Shown one piece after another: positions 1-7,968 of a stretch of 11,142 nucleotides of DNA. Location of the stretch: assembly GCA_003542415.1 (NCBI GenBank), contig DPKR01000030.1:1-11142 (forward strand), given 5' to 3'. The stretch's first letter is position 1. Every line of letters begins with the position of its first letter. The notes below the pieces were generated by a model, which was not told the DNA's origin, ran no database searches, and was given only the letters and a program-made list of their open reading frames with translations. Source of the DNA: Alphaproteobacteria bacterium (GTDB lineage: Bacteria > Pseudomonadota > Alphaproteobacteria > RF32 > CAG-239). Position numbers and translations under genes: made by a program.

Positions 1-485
1 ACCACATTTCCGTCAGCAAATTCAGCAAAATATTCTTTATCATTTCGCCAAATCCTAAGCTTAAGCCATGTTGAAAGCGCGTTCACAACCGACACACCCA
101 CGCCGTGCAAACCGCCTGAAACCTTATACGAGTTGTTGTCAAACTTTCCGCCTGAGTGAAGCTCTGTCATAATCACTTCAGCCGCGGAAACACCTTCTTC
201 TTTGTGCAAATCGACAGGCATACCGCGTCCGTTATCCCTAATCGTTGCCGAGCCGTCCGGATTTAAAATGACTTCCGTCTTGTCGCAATAACCCGCTAAG
301 GCTTCATCAATTGCGTTGTCCAAAACCTCATAAATCATATGGTGCAAACCTGATCCGTCATCGGTGTCGCCGATATACATACCCGGCCTTTTTCTAACCG
401 CGTCCAAGCCTTTCAAGACCTTAATCGAATCGGCATTATATTCTTGTTCGCTTTTCAAATATTCTTCATTTGTTAAATCAGTCAT
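1..485 (-). CDS. gyrB: DNA gyrase subunit B, N-terminal part (gene runs off the left edge)
   Basis: GyrB is the ATPase subunit of gyrase, which introduces negative supercoils into DNA. Only the first 161 codons are present, all within the GHKL ATP-binding domain. Visible motifs are [20 protein letters not shown] (residues 31-50), E53 and N57 in the [10 protein letters not shown] segment (catalytic Glu and Mg-binding Asn by family knowledge), D84 with NGRGMP, and the lid-loop glycine motif GGLHGVG (124-130). The [10 protein letters not shown] version is typical of GyrB; ParE usually reads differently here. The ATG at 485 is the only good start, since an in-frame stop lies ten codons upstream. 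The nearest Shine-Dalgarno-like AAAGGA lies 15 nt upstream, which is long. The gene is divergent from the BI-1 family gene. The C-terminal TOPRIM part lies outside the window. Confidence 0.95.
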   Translation of the reverse strand, partial: MTDLTNEEYLKSEQEYNADSIKVLKGLDAVRKRPGMYIGDTDDGSGLHHMIYEVLDNAIDEALAGYCDKTEVILNPDGSATIRDNGRGMPVDLHKEEGVSAAEVIMTELHSGGKFDNNSYKVSGGLHGVGVSVVNALSTWLKLRIWRNDKEYFAEFADGNV

Positions 486-525
486 TTTAATACCCGTTTT
501 TCCTTTATTTTATTTAGCTTTGAAC

Positions 526-555
526 ACTATATCACAACCAAAAATTTTTACCAAA
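526..555 (-). promoter_or_regulatory. Putative sigma70-type promoter of gyrB
   Basis: On the minus strand, TTGGTA (550-555) and TATAGT (526-531) are separated by 18 bp. Both are reasonable matches to the consensus boxes and sit about 40 bp before the gyrB start. The call rests on motif matching in AT-rich DNA only. Confidence 0.45.
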
Positions 556-637
556 ATTATTTTGTAAGTTATCAACGGTTTTTGAGCATATTTTTAAGCC
601 GAAAATCATATATTTGAACAGCACAAAACAGCTCTTA

Positions 638-666
638 TTGATTTTTTAACCAAACATCCCTATATT
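638..666 (+). promoter_or_regulatory. Putative sigma70-type promoter of the BI-1 family gene
   Basis: TTGATT (638-643) and TATATT (661-666) are separated by exactly 17 bp. The predicted start of transcription is near 673, giving a short leader that contains the strong AAAGGAG ribosome-binding site ending 8 nt or less before the ATG at 702. Confidence 0.5.
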
Positions 667-701
667 TAAATCAGATTATTTCTTAAAAAAAGGAGAAAAA
701 C

Positions 702-1412
702 ATGGAAATTAAATCTTATACCCCCGCTGTTGAACGCACAAATATCGATCAGGGTTTACGTTCTTATATGCTTAAAGTTTATAACTATATGGCGGGTGGC
801 CTTTGCTTAACAGCGCTTGCTGCTTGGGGCACCTTAAACACCCCGCTTTTTAATCTTTTCTTTTCCAAAACCGGTTTAACCGGCTTTGGTTGGCTTGTGT
901 TTTTAGCGCCGCTTTTAATGGTCTTTTTATTTAACTGGGTTGTCGCGCGCGGCACTGCTGCCCAAACGCAAGCTGTCTTTTGGGGTTTTGCTGCCTTGAT
1001 GGGCGCTTCTCTTGCCCCGATTATGCTGATTTATACAGCCTCTTCCATGACGCGTGTCTTTTTAATCACGGCCGGCACTTTCGGCGCCATGAGTTTGTAT
1101 GGCTACACCACAAAACGTGATTTAACCTCAATGGGTTCGTTTATGATCATGGGTTTGTGGGGCGTCATTATCGCAAGCATTGTCAACATTTTCCTGAAAA
1201 GTCCTGCCATGTATTGGGCTTTGTCATATATCAGCGTTGCCATTTTTGTCGGCTTAACAGCGTTTGACACGCAAACGATTCGCAATCTTTATTTTGCCTC
1301 GGATGATGAAAGCACATATACCAAAAAGGCTGTTGCCGGTGCGTTGTCGCTTTATATGGACTTTATCAATCTGTTCTTAAATCTTCTCCGCATCATGGGT
1401 GACAGAAGATAA
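702..1412 (+). CDS. Bax inhibitor-1 / YccA family integral membrane protein
   Basis: This 236-residue protein is a full-length member of the BI-1 (UPF0005, YccA/YbhL) family. In bacteria these are inner-membrane proteins linked to ion or Ca2+ leak (BsYetJ) and to modulation of the FtsH protease (YccA). Which role applies here cannot be read from the sequence. Seven hydrophobic segments are visible, at about 25-43, 63-82, 89-111, 117-136, 146-165, 170-188 and 210-230. Family signatures are GYTTKRDLTSMG (134-145), LTAFDTQ (185-191) and LYMDFINLFLNLLR (217-230). D189 and D220 probably correspond to the aspartate pair proposed as the pH sensor in BsYetJ. A strong AAAGGAG ribosome site fixes the start. 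The gene has its own promoter and terminator, so it is probably monocistronic. Confidence 0.93.
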   Translation: MEIKSYTPAVERTNIDQGLRSYMLKVYNYMAGGLCLTALAAWGTLNTPLFNLFFSKTGLTGFGWLVFLAPLLMVFLFNWVVARGTAAQTQAVFWGFAALMGASLAPIMLIYTASSMTRVFLITAGTFGAMSLYGYTTKRDLTSMGSFMIMGLWGVIIASIVNIFLKSPAMYWALSYISVAIFVGLTAFDTQTIRNLYFASDDESTYTKKAVAGALSLYMDFINLFLNLLRIMGDRR

Positions 1413-1432
1413 GATAAAAACATGGTTTCTTA

Positions 1433-1461
1433 TTGCCGGATATCCTCCGGCAATTTTTTTT
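1433..1461 (+). terminator. Rho-independent terminator of the BI-1 family gene
   Basis: A perfect 8-bp stem TTGCCGGA / TCCGGCAA (1433-1440 and 1446-1453) with a 5-nt loop is followed directly by eight T (1454-1461). It lies 20 nt after the BI-1 stop. Read from the minus strand the hairpin has no T-tract, so it is directional and would not obviously stop transcripts arriving from the phosphoethanolamine-transferase gene. Confidence 0.92.
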
Positions 1462-1500
1462 ATTTTCGCTCTCAGATGAAAAATAAAGCCATTGTTCGCT

Positions 1501-3291
1501 TTAATTTGCCTTCAAGCTGTCTTTAATGTGTTTTTGTCCTTCAAGTGTTGTAAGAATTTCGACGGGCATATCATATTTTGGAGAAGAAATATCCATTTTT
1601 TCAACCCTGTCCGGAACATTTTTTATCCCCATAACATGAACAATCATATCATAAAACAGGTCGCTTGTCCAATATTTGTCTTTGTTCTTTTGCAATTGCA
1701 AATAAATATCCTTGTGTTTTTCTTTCCATTTATCCGAAAAAATCATCACAAGCGGAATTTGGCTCATCTGATACACAAACTTTGAGCCGTCATGTGCATT
1801 CCCGTTGTCCGGATCTTCTCCGTGGTCAGATAAATAAATCAAACCCATAAAATTTTCTTCTTGTTTTGCACGTTCATAAATTTTTGAAATCACAAAATCA
1901 TTAAACGCAACCGCATTATCATACTCATTTGTTTTTTTGTTTTTGCCGTCAAAAAAATTAAAAGATTTCGGATATCTGTCTTTATACATCGCATGACACC
2001 CCATTAAATGGAAAATAATCAATGTTTTTTGCGCCGTTTTTATTTTCGGGAAAAATTTAACCAGCTCATCATCATAATAAGTTGACATAATTTTGCTTCC
2101 GACGTGTTCGTTAATATATCTTTGATGGTCTGCCGCCTGCGCAATCACCGAAATCGGAATATCGGCTTTCACAAAGCGCTCCTGATTAGAAATCCAATAT
2201 GTTTCAAATCCGGCAGCCCTTGCAATTTCCGTGATTGAATAAGTTTTTGAAACCTCTTTTTCCTGATATTGATTTTTGGAAGAAAAAGCATTTTGCACCG
2301 TCGGAACGGTGTGCGCATGGCTTGAATAGGCATTTTCAAAAAGAATTGCCTTTTCATCGTTTTTCATTTTTTCGAGCCACGGTGTCGTCGGCCTTTCATA
2401 GCCGAACGCCGACATATGCTTTCTCGTTGTTGATTCGCCCATAATCACAACATAAATTCCTTTTTCATCGTCGGATCTTAAAAAATTTTTTAAGCTTGCC
2501 AATCTTGCCATTCTTTCTTCTTTTCCTTCTTCATAAGCCTTAAAACTCTTTAATGTTTCGTATATACCGGCACCTATTCTTAAAACAAAGGTTTGGTTGA
2601 GCTTCGGCAAAACACATAAAGCGCTGTATATTAACACAAGCGACAAGACGATTGCTGTTTTTGTTTTTTCAGCACTTGATATTTTCAAGCGCATAAAACC
2701 GACCGTAAACAAACCGGCGGTCAATAAAATAAAAGCGGAGCCTACTGTCCAAAGCCACAAATTTTGCTCTGCCAAATACGCCGAAATTTCCGAAAAATTT
2801 GTTTGAAAAAGAGCCAAAATGCTGTCAGCTTGAAGAAAATGTTTTTCGCTTGCAATAAAATAGCCTGCATAAATGAGAGGGGGCAAAACAAATATCATCA
2901 AAACAACACTCGCCGAAACTTTCAAAATTTTTCGAAACGGCTTTTTTGCGACACATCCTGAAACATAAAGCAAAAGAGCCGGCAAAGCATAAGCCAAAAC
3001 CCCGAAACCTGCCGTATATAAAATTTCGCGTTCGGAGACCACCGAATTTGTTAAATATTTAAGAGCCACGCCCAAAAGATAAACTCCGATAAACGCCAAA
3101 CACAAAAACAAATGATAAGTCGAAAAATCATATAAAGCGCAAACCAAAGTAAAAACCAAAGCAAAAATTACCGTATATCCGTTGAGCATACCCCATTGAA
3201 CAACGTCAGCCGTTGTTGCCAATCTTAACATTGTTGCTATCATAAAAAACAACAAAAAATATTCTGCCATTTTAACAGTTGTTCTATTCAT
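1501..3291 (-). CDS. Phosphoethanolamine transferase (EptA/CptA-like, sulfatase-fold membrane enzyme)
   Basis: The family moves phosphoethanolamine from phosphatidylethanolamine to lipid A or core sugars in the periplasm, which lowers negative surface charge. The 596 residues divide into a hydrophobic N-terminal half (segments near 9-28, 36-56, 58-80, 91-113, 124-147, 178-199, 211-229) and a periplasmic alkaline-phosphatase-like domain from about 275. Family motifs are MGESTTRKHMSAFGYERPTT (284-303; E286 a likely zinc ligand), SSHAHTVPT (323-331; T328 the likely nucleophile), HLMGCHAMYKDRYP (428-441), YLSDHGED (486-493; D489/H490 zinc ligands) and H500. The HLMGCH and SDHGED wording is closer to CptA than to EptA, so the acceptor (lipid A or core heptose phosphate) is open. 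It is the last gene of the pgsA-regulator-kinase cluster, 35 nt after the kinase, with only a weak GGGAAA ribosome site. Confidence 0.88.
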   Translation of the reverse strand: MNRTTVKMAEYFLLFFMIATMLRLATTADVVQWGMLNGYTVIFALVFTLVCALYDFSTYHLFLCLAFIGVYLLGVALKYLTNSVVSEREILYTAGFGVLAYALPALLLYVSGCVAKKPFRKILKVSASVVLMIFVLPPLIYAGYFIASEKHFLQADSILALFQTNFSEISAYLAEQNLWLWTVGSAFILLTAGLFTVGFMRLKISSAEKTKTAIVLSLVLIYSALCVLPKLNQTFVLRIGAGIYETLKSFKAYEEGKEERMARLASLKNFLRSDDEKGIYVVIMGESTTRKHMSAFGYERPTTPWLEKMKNDEKAILFENAYSSHAHTVPTVQNAFSSKNQYQEKEVSKTYSITEIARAAGFETYWISNQERFVKADIPISVIAQAADHQRYINEHVGSKIMSTYYDDELVKFFPKIKTAQKTLIIFHLMGCHAMYKDRYPKSFNFFDGKNKKTNEYDNAVAFNDFVISKIYERAKQEENFMGLIYLSDHGEDPDNGNAHDGSKFVYQMSQIPLVMIFSDKWKEKHKDIYLQLQKNKDKYWTSDLFYDMIVHVMGIKNVPDRVEKMDISSPKYDMPVEILTTLEGQKHIKDSLKAN

Positions 3292-3326
3292 TTATATCAA
3301 TTTCCCATCAAAGTTGTTATTTTTTT

Positions 3327-4676
3327 CTAAAGCGGCAACTTGATTTCAACTCTCAATCCGCCCATCGGACTGTCCGACAGCCTTATTGTTCCACCGTGCG
3401 AGCGCACAATATCTTTTGTAATGGAGAGCCCCAAACCAACGCCGCCTGTTTCTTTGTTGCGCGATTCTTCCAAGCGATAAAACGCTTTAAAAACCTCATC
3501 TCTTTTGTCTTCGGGGATTCCCGGCCCGTCATCATCTACCGTTATTTCCAACCTGTTGTTGTTTTCCTCTAATTTGACTTTAATGTTTTTGCCATATCTG
3601 CAAGCGTTTGAAATAATGTTTGAAATCATCCGTTTTAAGGCTTGCTCACGTCCTTGCAAAATACTCACATTTTCATTTGGTTCATAGCTGATTTTGTTCT
3701 TTTGAGTTCTAAATTTGCCGACAATTCCCGAAATCAGCCCATTCATATCAACGCTCACACTTTTTTCCTGCCCGTCCCCCCGTGCAAACGAGAGATACCC
3801 CTCAAGCATTTTTTCCATTTCCAAAACATCTTCCATAAATGCCTTGTTTTCTTCGGTTTCATCCATCATTGCGAGCGACAGTTTCATGCGTGTGATCGGT
3901 GTGCGCAAATCGTGTGAAACGCCTGCGAGCATTTGTGTTCTTTCAGATAGTTGGCGCTTAATACGCTCTTTCATTTTATTGAACTCAACCCCTGCTTTCC
4001 TCACCTCAATTGAACCATAGGGCTTGAAAGAAGAATCCACACCCTTACCAAAATCCTGCGCTGCATCGGCAAGTTCGCGGATAGATCTTGCCTGCACACG
4101 TAAAAAGAGAGCCGAAACACAAAAAAGCAAAAAAGATGTCCCGACCATCCATGCAATAAACCCGAACAGTGATGAGTTAAAAATCGCTTTTGTTGGTGTT
4201 TTGAACTGATAAAGCCCGTCTTTCGTATCAACAAGCGCAACCAAATTCCTTTTATTTTTCAAATAGAGGGCTGTTTTTGCGTCCGGAAATTTTGTTTTAA
4301 GCGCTGTTTCGAAAAAGCCTGTCACCAAATTGCTGCTTTCGATATTGCTCAAAACCTTATATTTTTCATCATCGGTTGAATATTCAACATCCATTGCATA
4401 AACATTTTTTGCAAGGTTTTTAACATATTCAAAGTTGCTCGGATTTTGCTCATTCAGCGCCACAACAAAAGCCATATTCGCGCTCAAATTGTCTGAAAGT
4501 CTTTTACCGACCTTCCCCCAACTGCTGTGAAAATAAGCCACAACAGATACAATCTGCACAACAATTAACGGCACAATCACCAAAAGCATCGTTCTGAAAA
4601 ACAATGTTTTCGGCATAATCCTTTGCCTTAATTCATAAACCTGATTGTCTAATTTTTTCGGTAGAATGATACGCAC
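3327..4676 (-). CDS. EnvZ-like sensor histidine kinase
   Basis: This is an inner-membrane two-component sensor kinase of 449 residues. Order of parts: a cytoplasmic N-terminal tail, TM1 (about 29-48), a periplasmic sensor region of about 120 residues (49-168), TM2 (169-192), a HAMP linker (about 193-245), the dimerisation and phosphoacceptor helix with SHDLRTP (254-260; H255 is the phosphorylated histidine), and a HATPase domain. The latter shows the N box NIISNACRY (353-361), G1 DDDGPGIP (381-388), an F box region (396-400) and G2 GGVGLGL (411-417). All catalytic boxes are intact. The start is GTG at 4676, backed by AAGGGA 7 nt upstream; M21 is a weaker alternative. It follows the response regulator by 15 nt, so the two form a cognate pair. 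The signal sensed is unknown. Confidence 0.93.
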   Translation of the reverse strand: MRIILPKKLDNQVYELRQRIMPKTLFFRTMLLVIVPLIVVQIVSVVAYFHSSWGKVGKRLSDNLSANMAFVVALNEQNPSNFEYVKNLAKNVYAMDVEYSTDDEKYKVLSNIESSNLVTGFFETALKTKFPDAKTALYLKNKRNLVALVDTKDGLYQFKTPTKAIFNSSLFGFIAWMVGTSFLLFCVSALFLRVQARSIRELADAAQDFGKGVDSSFKPYGSIEVRKAGVEFNKMKERIKRQLSERTQMLAGVSHDLRTPITRMKLSLAMMDETEENKAFMEDVLEMEKMLEGYLSFARGDGQEKSVSVDMNGLISGIVGKFRTQKNKISYEPNENVSILQGREQALKRMISNIISNACRYGKNIKVKLEENNNRLEITVDDDGPGIPEDKRDEVFKAFYRLEESRNKETGGVGLGLSITKDIVRSHGGTIRLSDSPMGGLRVEIKLPL

Positions 4677-4691
4677 GCTTTTTTCCCTTTT

Positions 4692-5378
4692 TTATTCCGG
4701 TAAGAGCATATATCCCTTGCCGCGAATCGTCTGTAAATAGCGCGGATTTTTTGAATCTTTTTCTATCTTCTTTCTCAAGCGTGTAATCTGCACATCAATT
4801 GAGCGCGGGTTATTTCCGGCGCCTAAAATTTCGGCCAATTTCTCACGTGTAAAAATCTGCCCTGCTTTTTGGCCCAAAATATTCAAAAGCTGTTGTTCCA
4901 CATTTGTGATATGAATAATTTCTCCCGAAACATTTTTTAATTCTTTAGAAGCCATATCATAAACAATCGGTCCAAAATTCAAAACGGCATTTTCAATATT
5001 TTTCTGCGGCACACGTTTTAATATGTTTTTTATTCTTAAAACGAGCTCTTTTGGCTCAAACGGTTTCGGCAAATAATCATCAGCCCCATGCTCAAGGCCG
5101 TATATACGATTGTCCGTTTCGCCCATTGCCGTCAACATCAAAACAGGAACATTGCTTTCGAGCCTGATTTGTTTCAAAAATTCAAACCCGTCAAGTCCCG
5201 GCATCATCACATCCAAAACAATCAAATCCAACCGATATTGATTTAAGAACATATCTGCTTGAAATGCGTCTTTTGCAACGCTCACCGCAAAACCCTGCTC
5301 GCGCAAAAAGCGCCCCAAAAGCGAGCGCAATCTTGTGTCGTCATCAACAACGAGAATATGCGGTTTTTCTTCCGTCAT
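4692..5378 (-). CDS. OmpR-family response regulator
   Basis: This is a cytoplasmic DNA-binding regulator, 228 residues, the usual length for the OmpR/PhoB family. The receiver domain (about 6-120) shows the acidic pair D12/D13, the phosphorylation site D56 in VLDVMMPGLDG, T83 and K105 in PKPFEPKEL. The C-terminal winged helix (about 130-228) has the recognition-helix signature RSIDVQITRLRKKIE (192-206) and the wing TIRGKGYML. It is partnered with the kinase gene 15 nt downstream. It starts only 3 nt after the pgsA stop, so its ribosome-binding region lies inside the lysine codons of pgsA. Translational coupling to pgsA is likely. The obvious candidate target is its own operon, including the phosphoethanolamine transferase, but no operator was identified. 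Confidence 0.94.
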   Translation of the reverse strand: MTEEKPHILVVDDDTRLRSLLGRFLREQGFAVSVAKDAFQADMFLNQYRLDLIVLDVMMPGLDGFEFLKQIRLESNVPVLMLTAMGETDNRIYGLEHGADDYLPKPFEPKELVLRIKNILKRVPQKNIENAVLNFGPIVYDMASKELKNVSGEIIHITNVEQQLLNILGQKAGQIFTREKLAEILGAGNNPRSIDVQITRLRKKIEKDSKNPRYLQTIRGKGYMLLPE

Positions 5379-5381
5379 AGA

Positions 5382-6050
5382 CTATTTCTTTACTGCTTTT
5401 TTCTTTGTTGTTTTTTTTGCGGTTTTCTTTTTTGCCGGTGTTTTCTGAGCCGGTTTAGAATCTTTTTTGACCACAATTTTGGCTTCCACCGTTTTTACTT
5501 GTTCTGAAGCTTTAATGTAGTTCAAACTCTTTTGAAAATATTGATACCCCGTGATGAAGGTTAAGATTCCGGCAACCCAAAGCAAAACTTCGCCAATACC
5601 GTTCCAGTGCCAAAACCCGTTAAACATCATCATCGAAAGCGCTGTCATCTGAAAACCCGTTTTCCATTTTGCCAAACGTGTGACCGGTAGCCCGACATTC
5701 ACCTCGCGCAAAAATTCTCTCAAACCCGAGACCAAAATCTCGCGGCATAAAATCACAAATGCAGGCACATAACTGATTTTGTACGAAAGCATTTCAGGCT
5801 TTGCCAAAACAAGCACTAAAGCGGAAGAAACAAGCAACTTGTCTGCAATCGGATCAAGCAATCTGCCCAAGGCTGATGTTTGCCCCCAAGAGCGCGCGAG
5901 CTTGCCGTCAAAATAATCCGTAACAGATGCAAGCACAAACAAAACAGCCGTAAACATCTGCCATGCAAACGAGTTAATATAAAGCGTTAAAAAAATAACC
6001 GGAATCACGACAATGCGTGATATTGTCAGTAAATTTGGCAAATTATACAT
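5382..6050 (-). CDS. pgsA: CDP-diacylglycerol-glycerol-3-phosphate 3-phosphatidyltransferase, with basic C-terminal tail
   Basis: PgsA makes phosphatidylglycerophosphate, the committed step to phosphatidylglycerol and cardiolipin, in the inner membrane. The CDP-alcohol phosphatidyltransferase signature D45-x2-D48-G-x2-A-R-x8-G62-x3-D66-x3-D70 is complete, with several hydrophobic helices up to about residue 172. The start at 6050 is supported by the strong ribosome site AGGTGAT just upstream. Unusual is the tail from about residue 193, made almost only of Lys, Ala, Thr and Pro and ending AKKKTAKKTTKKKAVKK. It resembles histone-H1-like tails and goes beyond the catalytic fold, where the family normally ends. 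The tail is encoded by A-rich DNA with runs of up to eight A. The gene follows uvrC by 59 nt, a known alphaproteobacterial order, and heads the envelope operon. Confidence 0.93.
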   Translation of the reverse strand: MYNLPNLLTISRIVVIPVIFLTLYINSFAWQMFTAVLFVLASVTDYFDGKLARSWGQTSALGRLLDPIADKLLVSSALVLVLAKPEMLSYKISYVPAFVILCREILVSGLREFLREVNVGLPVTRLAKWKTGFQMTALSMMMFNGFWHWNGIGEVLLWVAGILTFITGYQYFQKSLNYIKASEQVKTVEAKIVVKKDSKPAQKTPAKKKTAKKTTKKKAVKK

Positions 6051-6091
6051 ATGATCACCTTTTAAAATAAAAATTTGTTCGAACTTTTCGT

Positions 6092-6120
6092 ATCATAGAG
6101 CAAAAAATTTTATTTGTGAA
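6092..6120 (-). promoter_or_regulatory. Putative promoter of the pgsA-regulator-kinase-transferase operon
   Basis: On the minus strand, TTCACA (6115-6120, inside the last uvrC codons) and TATGAT (6092-6097) each match the sigma70 consensus at 5 of 6 positions, with a 17-bp spacer. Transcription would start near 6085, right at the 8-bp palindrome GTTCGAAC (6077-6084), which could be an operator half-site arrangement or chance. It would allow the operon to be expressed apart from uvrC. Confidence 0.5.
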
Positions 6121-7912
6121 AATATTTATATATTTTTTCAGCCGTTTTTTTGCTTATTCCCTCAACTTTTTGCAAATCTTTCATTTCGGCGGCTTTCACC
6201 CCCTCAACAGAGCCAAAAAACAAGAGCAAATCTTTTTTTCTTTTTGCCCCGATCCCCTCAATTTCATCAAGACCTGATTTATAAACGGATTTTTCCCGTT
6301 TTTTCCTGTGTGTACCGATTGCGAATCGGTGTGCTTCATCTCGAAGCGTTTGCAAATAAAATGCGAGCGGCGAGCGATATTCGAGTGCAAAACTTGCTTT
6401 CCCTTGCTGGTGATAAAATTCTTTGCCGGCGTTTCTTTCGGGCCCTTTTGAAATGGCAACAATACGAATATCTTTTAAGTCATAATCTTTCAAGGCCTCA
6501 TGCACGGCGTGGAGCTGTCCTAAACCGCCATCTAAGAGCACAACATCAGGCTTGTTTTCTTCGTTTAAGTGTTCAAATCGCCTTTTCAAAACCTCTTTCA
6601 TCATCGCAAAATCGTCGTTTGTGTTGTCGGTGTATTTAATATTAAACGTCCGATACGATTTCTTATCAAAACCTGCCGGTGTTGCCACAACCATCGCCCC
6701 GATTGCAAATGACCCTTGGTTGTGCGAGTTGTCATAAATTTCTATTCTTTGCGGAATACGCGGCAGTTCAAAAACCTCTGCCATTTCAATAAGGTTTTGC
6801 TTAATGCTTGTTGTTTCGCTTAATTTTCGCTCAAGCGCCGCCTTGGCGTTCAAAACGGCATTTTCAATCAGTTTTGCCTTGTCGCCTTTTTCAAAGCTTA
6901 ATATTTTTGTTTTCAAGGCAAGCTGCAAAAAATCTTGTCCGTCAAAGGTGTGCGAAACATATATTTCTTTGGGCGGAATATGGTTTGTGTAAAACTCTGA
7001 AATAAATGCTTCCATAATCTCGCTGTCTTCTGCGTCTTCGGTTTGTTTCGGAAAATACGAAACATTGCCATAGTTTTGCCCGCCGCGATAAACAAAAACC
7101 TCAATAGAGGCCAACCCCTTTTGCCGATATAACCCAATCACATCAACCGAATCTAATTTGCCGTATAAAACGGAACCTCCGCCCTGAACCGCGCTCAAAG
7201 CCTTGATTTGTTCGCGCAAAACAAGCGCTTTTTCATAGTCCAAATTCTCGCTTGCTTCCATCATTTTTTGCGATAATTTTTCTTTGATACCGGCATTTTT
7301 TCCGCTCAAAAAATCAATCACATTTTGCACTTGTTCTTCATAATCTTTTTTTGAGATCATATTCACACACGGTCCCGAACATCTTTTTATTTGGTAGAGC
7401 AAGCAAGGTCTTGTTCGGTTCAAAAAAACCGAATCTCTGCACGAACGAAGCATAAAAACTTTTTGTAAAATATCCATCACGTTTGAAACCGCGCCCACAT
7501 TTGCAAACGGCCCGAAAAAGCGGGCATGGCTGTTTTTTTTGCCTCTGTATTTTTTCAAAGCCGGATATTCTTCTTTTTCGTCTATCATCAGATAGGGAAA
7601 AGACTTATCATCTTTGAGCAAAATATTAAAACGCGGATGAAACCTTTTAATCAGCTCATTTTCGGTCAAGAGCGCACCGGCTTCATTTTCGGTGATAATA
7701 AACTCCATCTTGTCCACAAGCGCAACCATCCGCTTTAATCTTGTCGGCAGCTTCTCAAATTTTGTGTACCACACTATGCGCTTTTTGATGTTTTTGGCTT
7801 TGCCCACATACAAAACCTCACCGTCTTTTGCAATCATTCGGTAAACACCCGGATTTTGCGGTGCGATTTTCACATTTTTTCTTAAAACATCAAGTCCGTG
7901 TTCAATATCCAT
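6110..7912 (-). CDS. uvrC: Excinuclease ABC subunit C
   Basis: UvrC makes both incisions in nucleotide excision repair after UvrAB loads on damage. The 600 residues cover the full family layout. A GIY-YIG nuclease comes first (about 18-95; here GVY 22-24 and YVG 35-37, then NEAGALLTENELIK). Next is a four-cysteine segment (C158, C170, C178, C182) matching the [4Fe-4S] ligands described for E. coli UvrC, and then a UVR/UvrB-contact motif around 210-240. The RNase-H-like 5' nuclease follows, with D394 (YDNSHNQG), D461 (LLDGGLGQL) and H528 (RDEAHRFA). Last are tandem helix-hairpin-helix motifs (about 548-600). The ATG at 7912 has AGGA 5 nt upstream. It is divergent from nagA and is followed by pgsA after 59 nt. 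Confidence 0.97.
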   Translation of the reverse strand: MDIEHGLDVLRKNVKIAPQNPGVYRMIAKDGEVLYVGKAKNIKKRIVWYTKFEKLPTRLKRMVALVDKMEFIITENEAGALLTENELIKRFHPRFNILLKDDKSFPYLMIDEKEEYPALKKYRGKKNSHARFFGPFANVGAVSNVMDILQKVFMLRSCRDSVFLNRTRPCLLYQIKRCSGPCVNMISKKDYEEQVQNVIDFLSGKNAGIKEKLSQKMMEASENLDYEKALVLREQIKALSAVQGGGSVLYGKLDSVDVIGLYRQKGLASIEVFVYRGGQNYGNVSYFPKQTEDAEDSEIMEAFISEFYTNHIPPKEIYVSHTFDGQDFLQLALKTKILSFEKGDKAKLIENAVLNAKAALERKLSETTSIKQNLIEMAEVFELPRIPQRIEIYDNSHNQGSFAIGAMVVATPAGFDKKSYRTFNIKYTDNTNDDFAMMKEVLKRRFEHLNEENKPDVVLLDGGLGQLHAVHEALKDYDLKDIRIVAISKGPERNAGKEFYHQQGKASFALEYRSPLAFYLQTLRDEAHRFAIGTHRKKREKSVYKSGLDEIEGIGAKRKKDLLLFFGSVEGVKAAEMKDLQKVEGISKKTAEKIYKYFHK

Positions 7913-7931
7913 TTTATTCCTGTCGGTATTA

Positions 7932-7959
7932 TCATCCCTTGCACTGCGCTCTGCGTCAA
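7932..7959. repeat. Degenerate or half copy of the GTCAT-type palindromic unit
   Basis: TCATCCCT (7932-7939) followed by GCGTCAA (7953-7959) repeats the order and near-spacing of the same two words in the intact unit just to the right (7970-7977 and 7995-8001). The closing arm AGGGAT is missing here (ATTT instead). It lies 20 bp upstream of the uvrC start. Confidence 0.5.
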
Positions 7960-7968
7960 ATTTAAACT

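Noticed and set aside
1492..1850. Plus-strand open frames after the BI-1 terminator
   Set aside because: They are antisense to the C-terminal coding part of the phosphoethanolamine transferase and have no promoter or ribosome site.
3279..4020. Plus-strand open frames opposite the sensor kinase gene
   Set aside because: They mirror the codons of a well-supported kinase on the other strand and show no family motif or ribosome site.
6244..6639. 131-codon plus-strand open frame opposite uvrC
   Set aside because: It lies fully inside uvrC, whose motifs are intact across this stretch. It shows no recognisable protein features.
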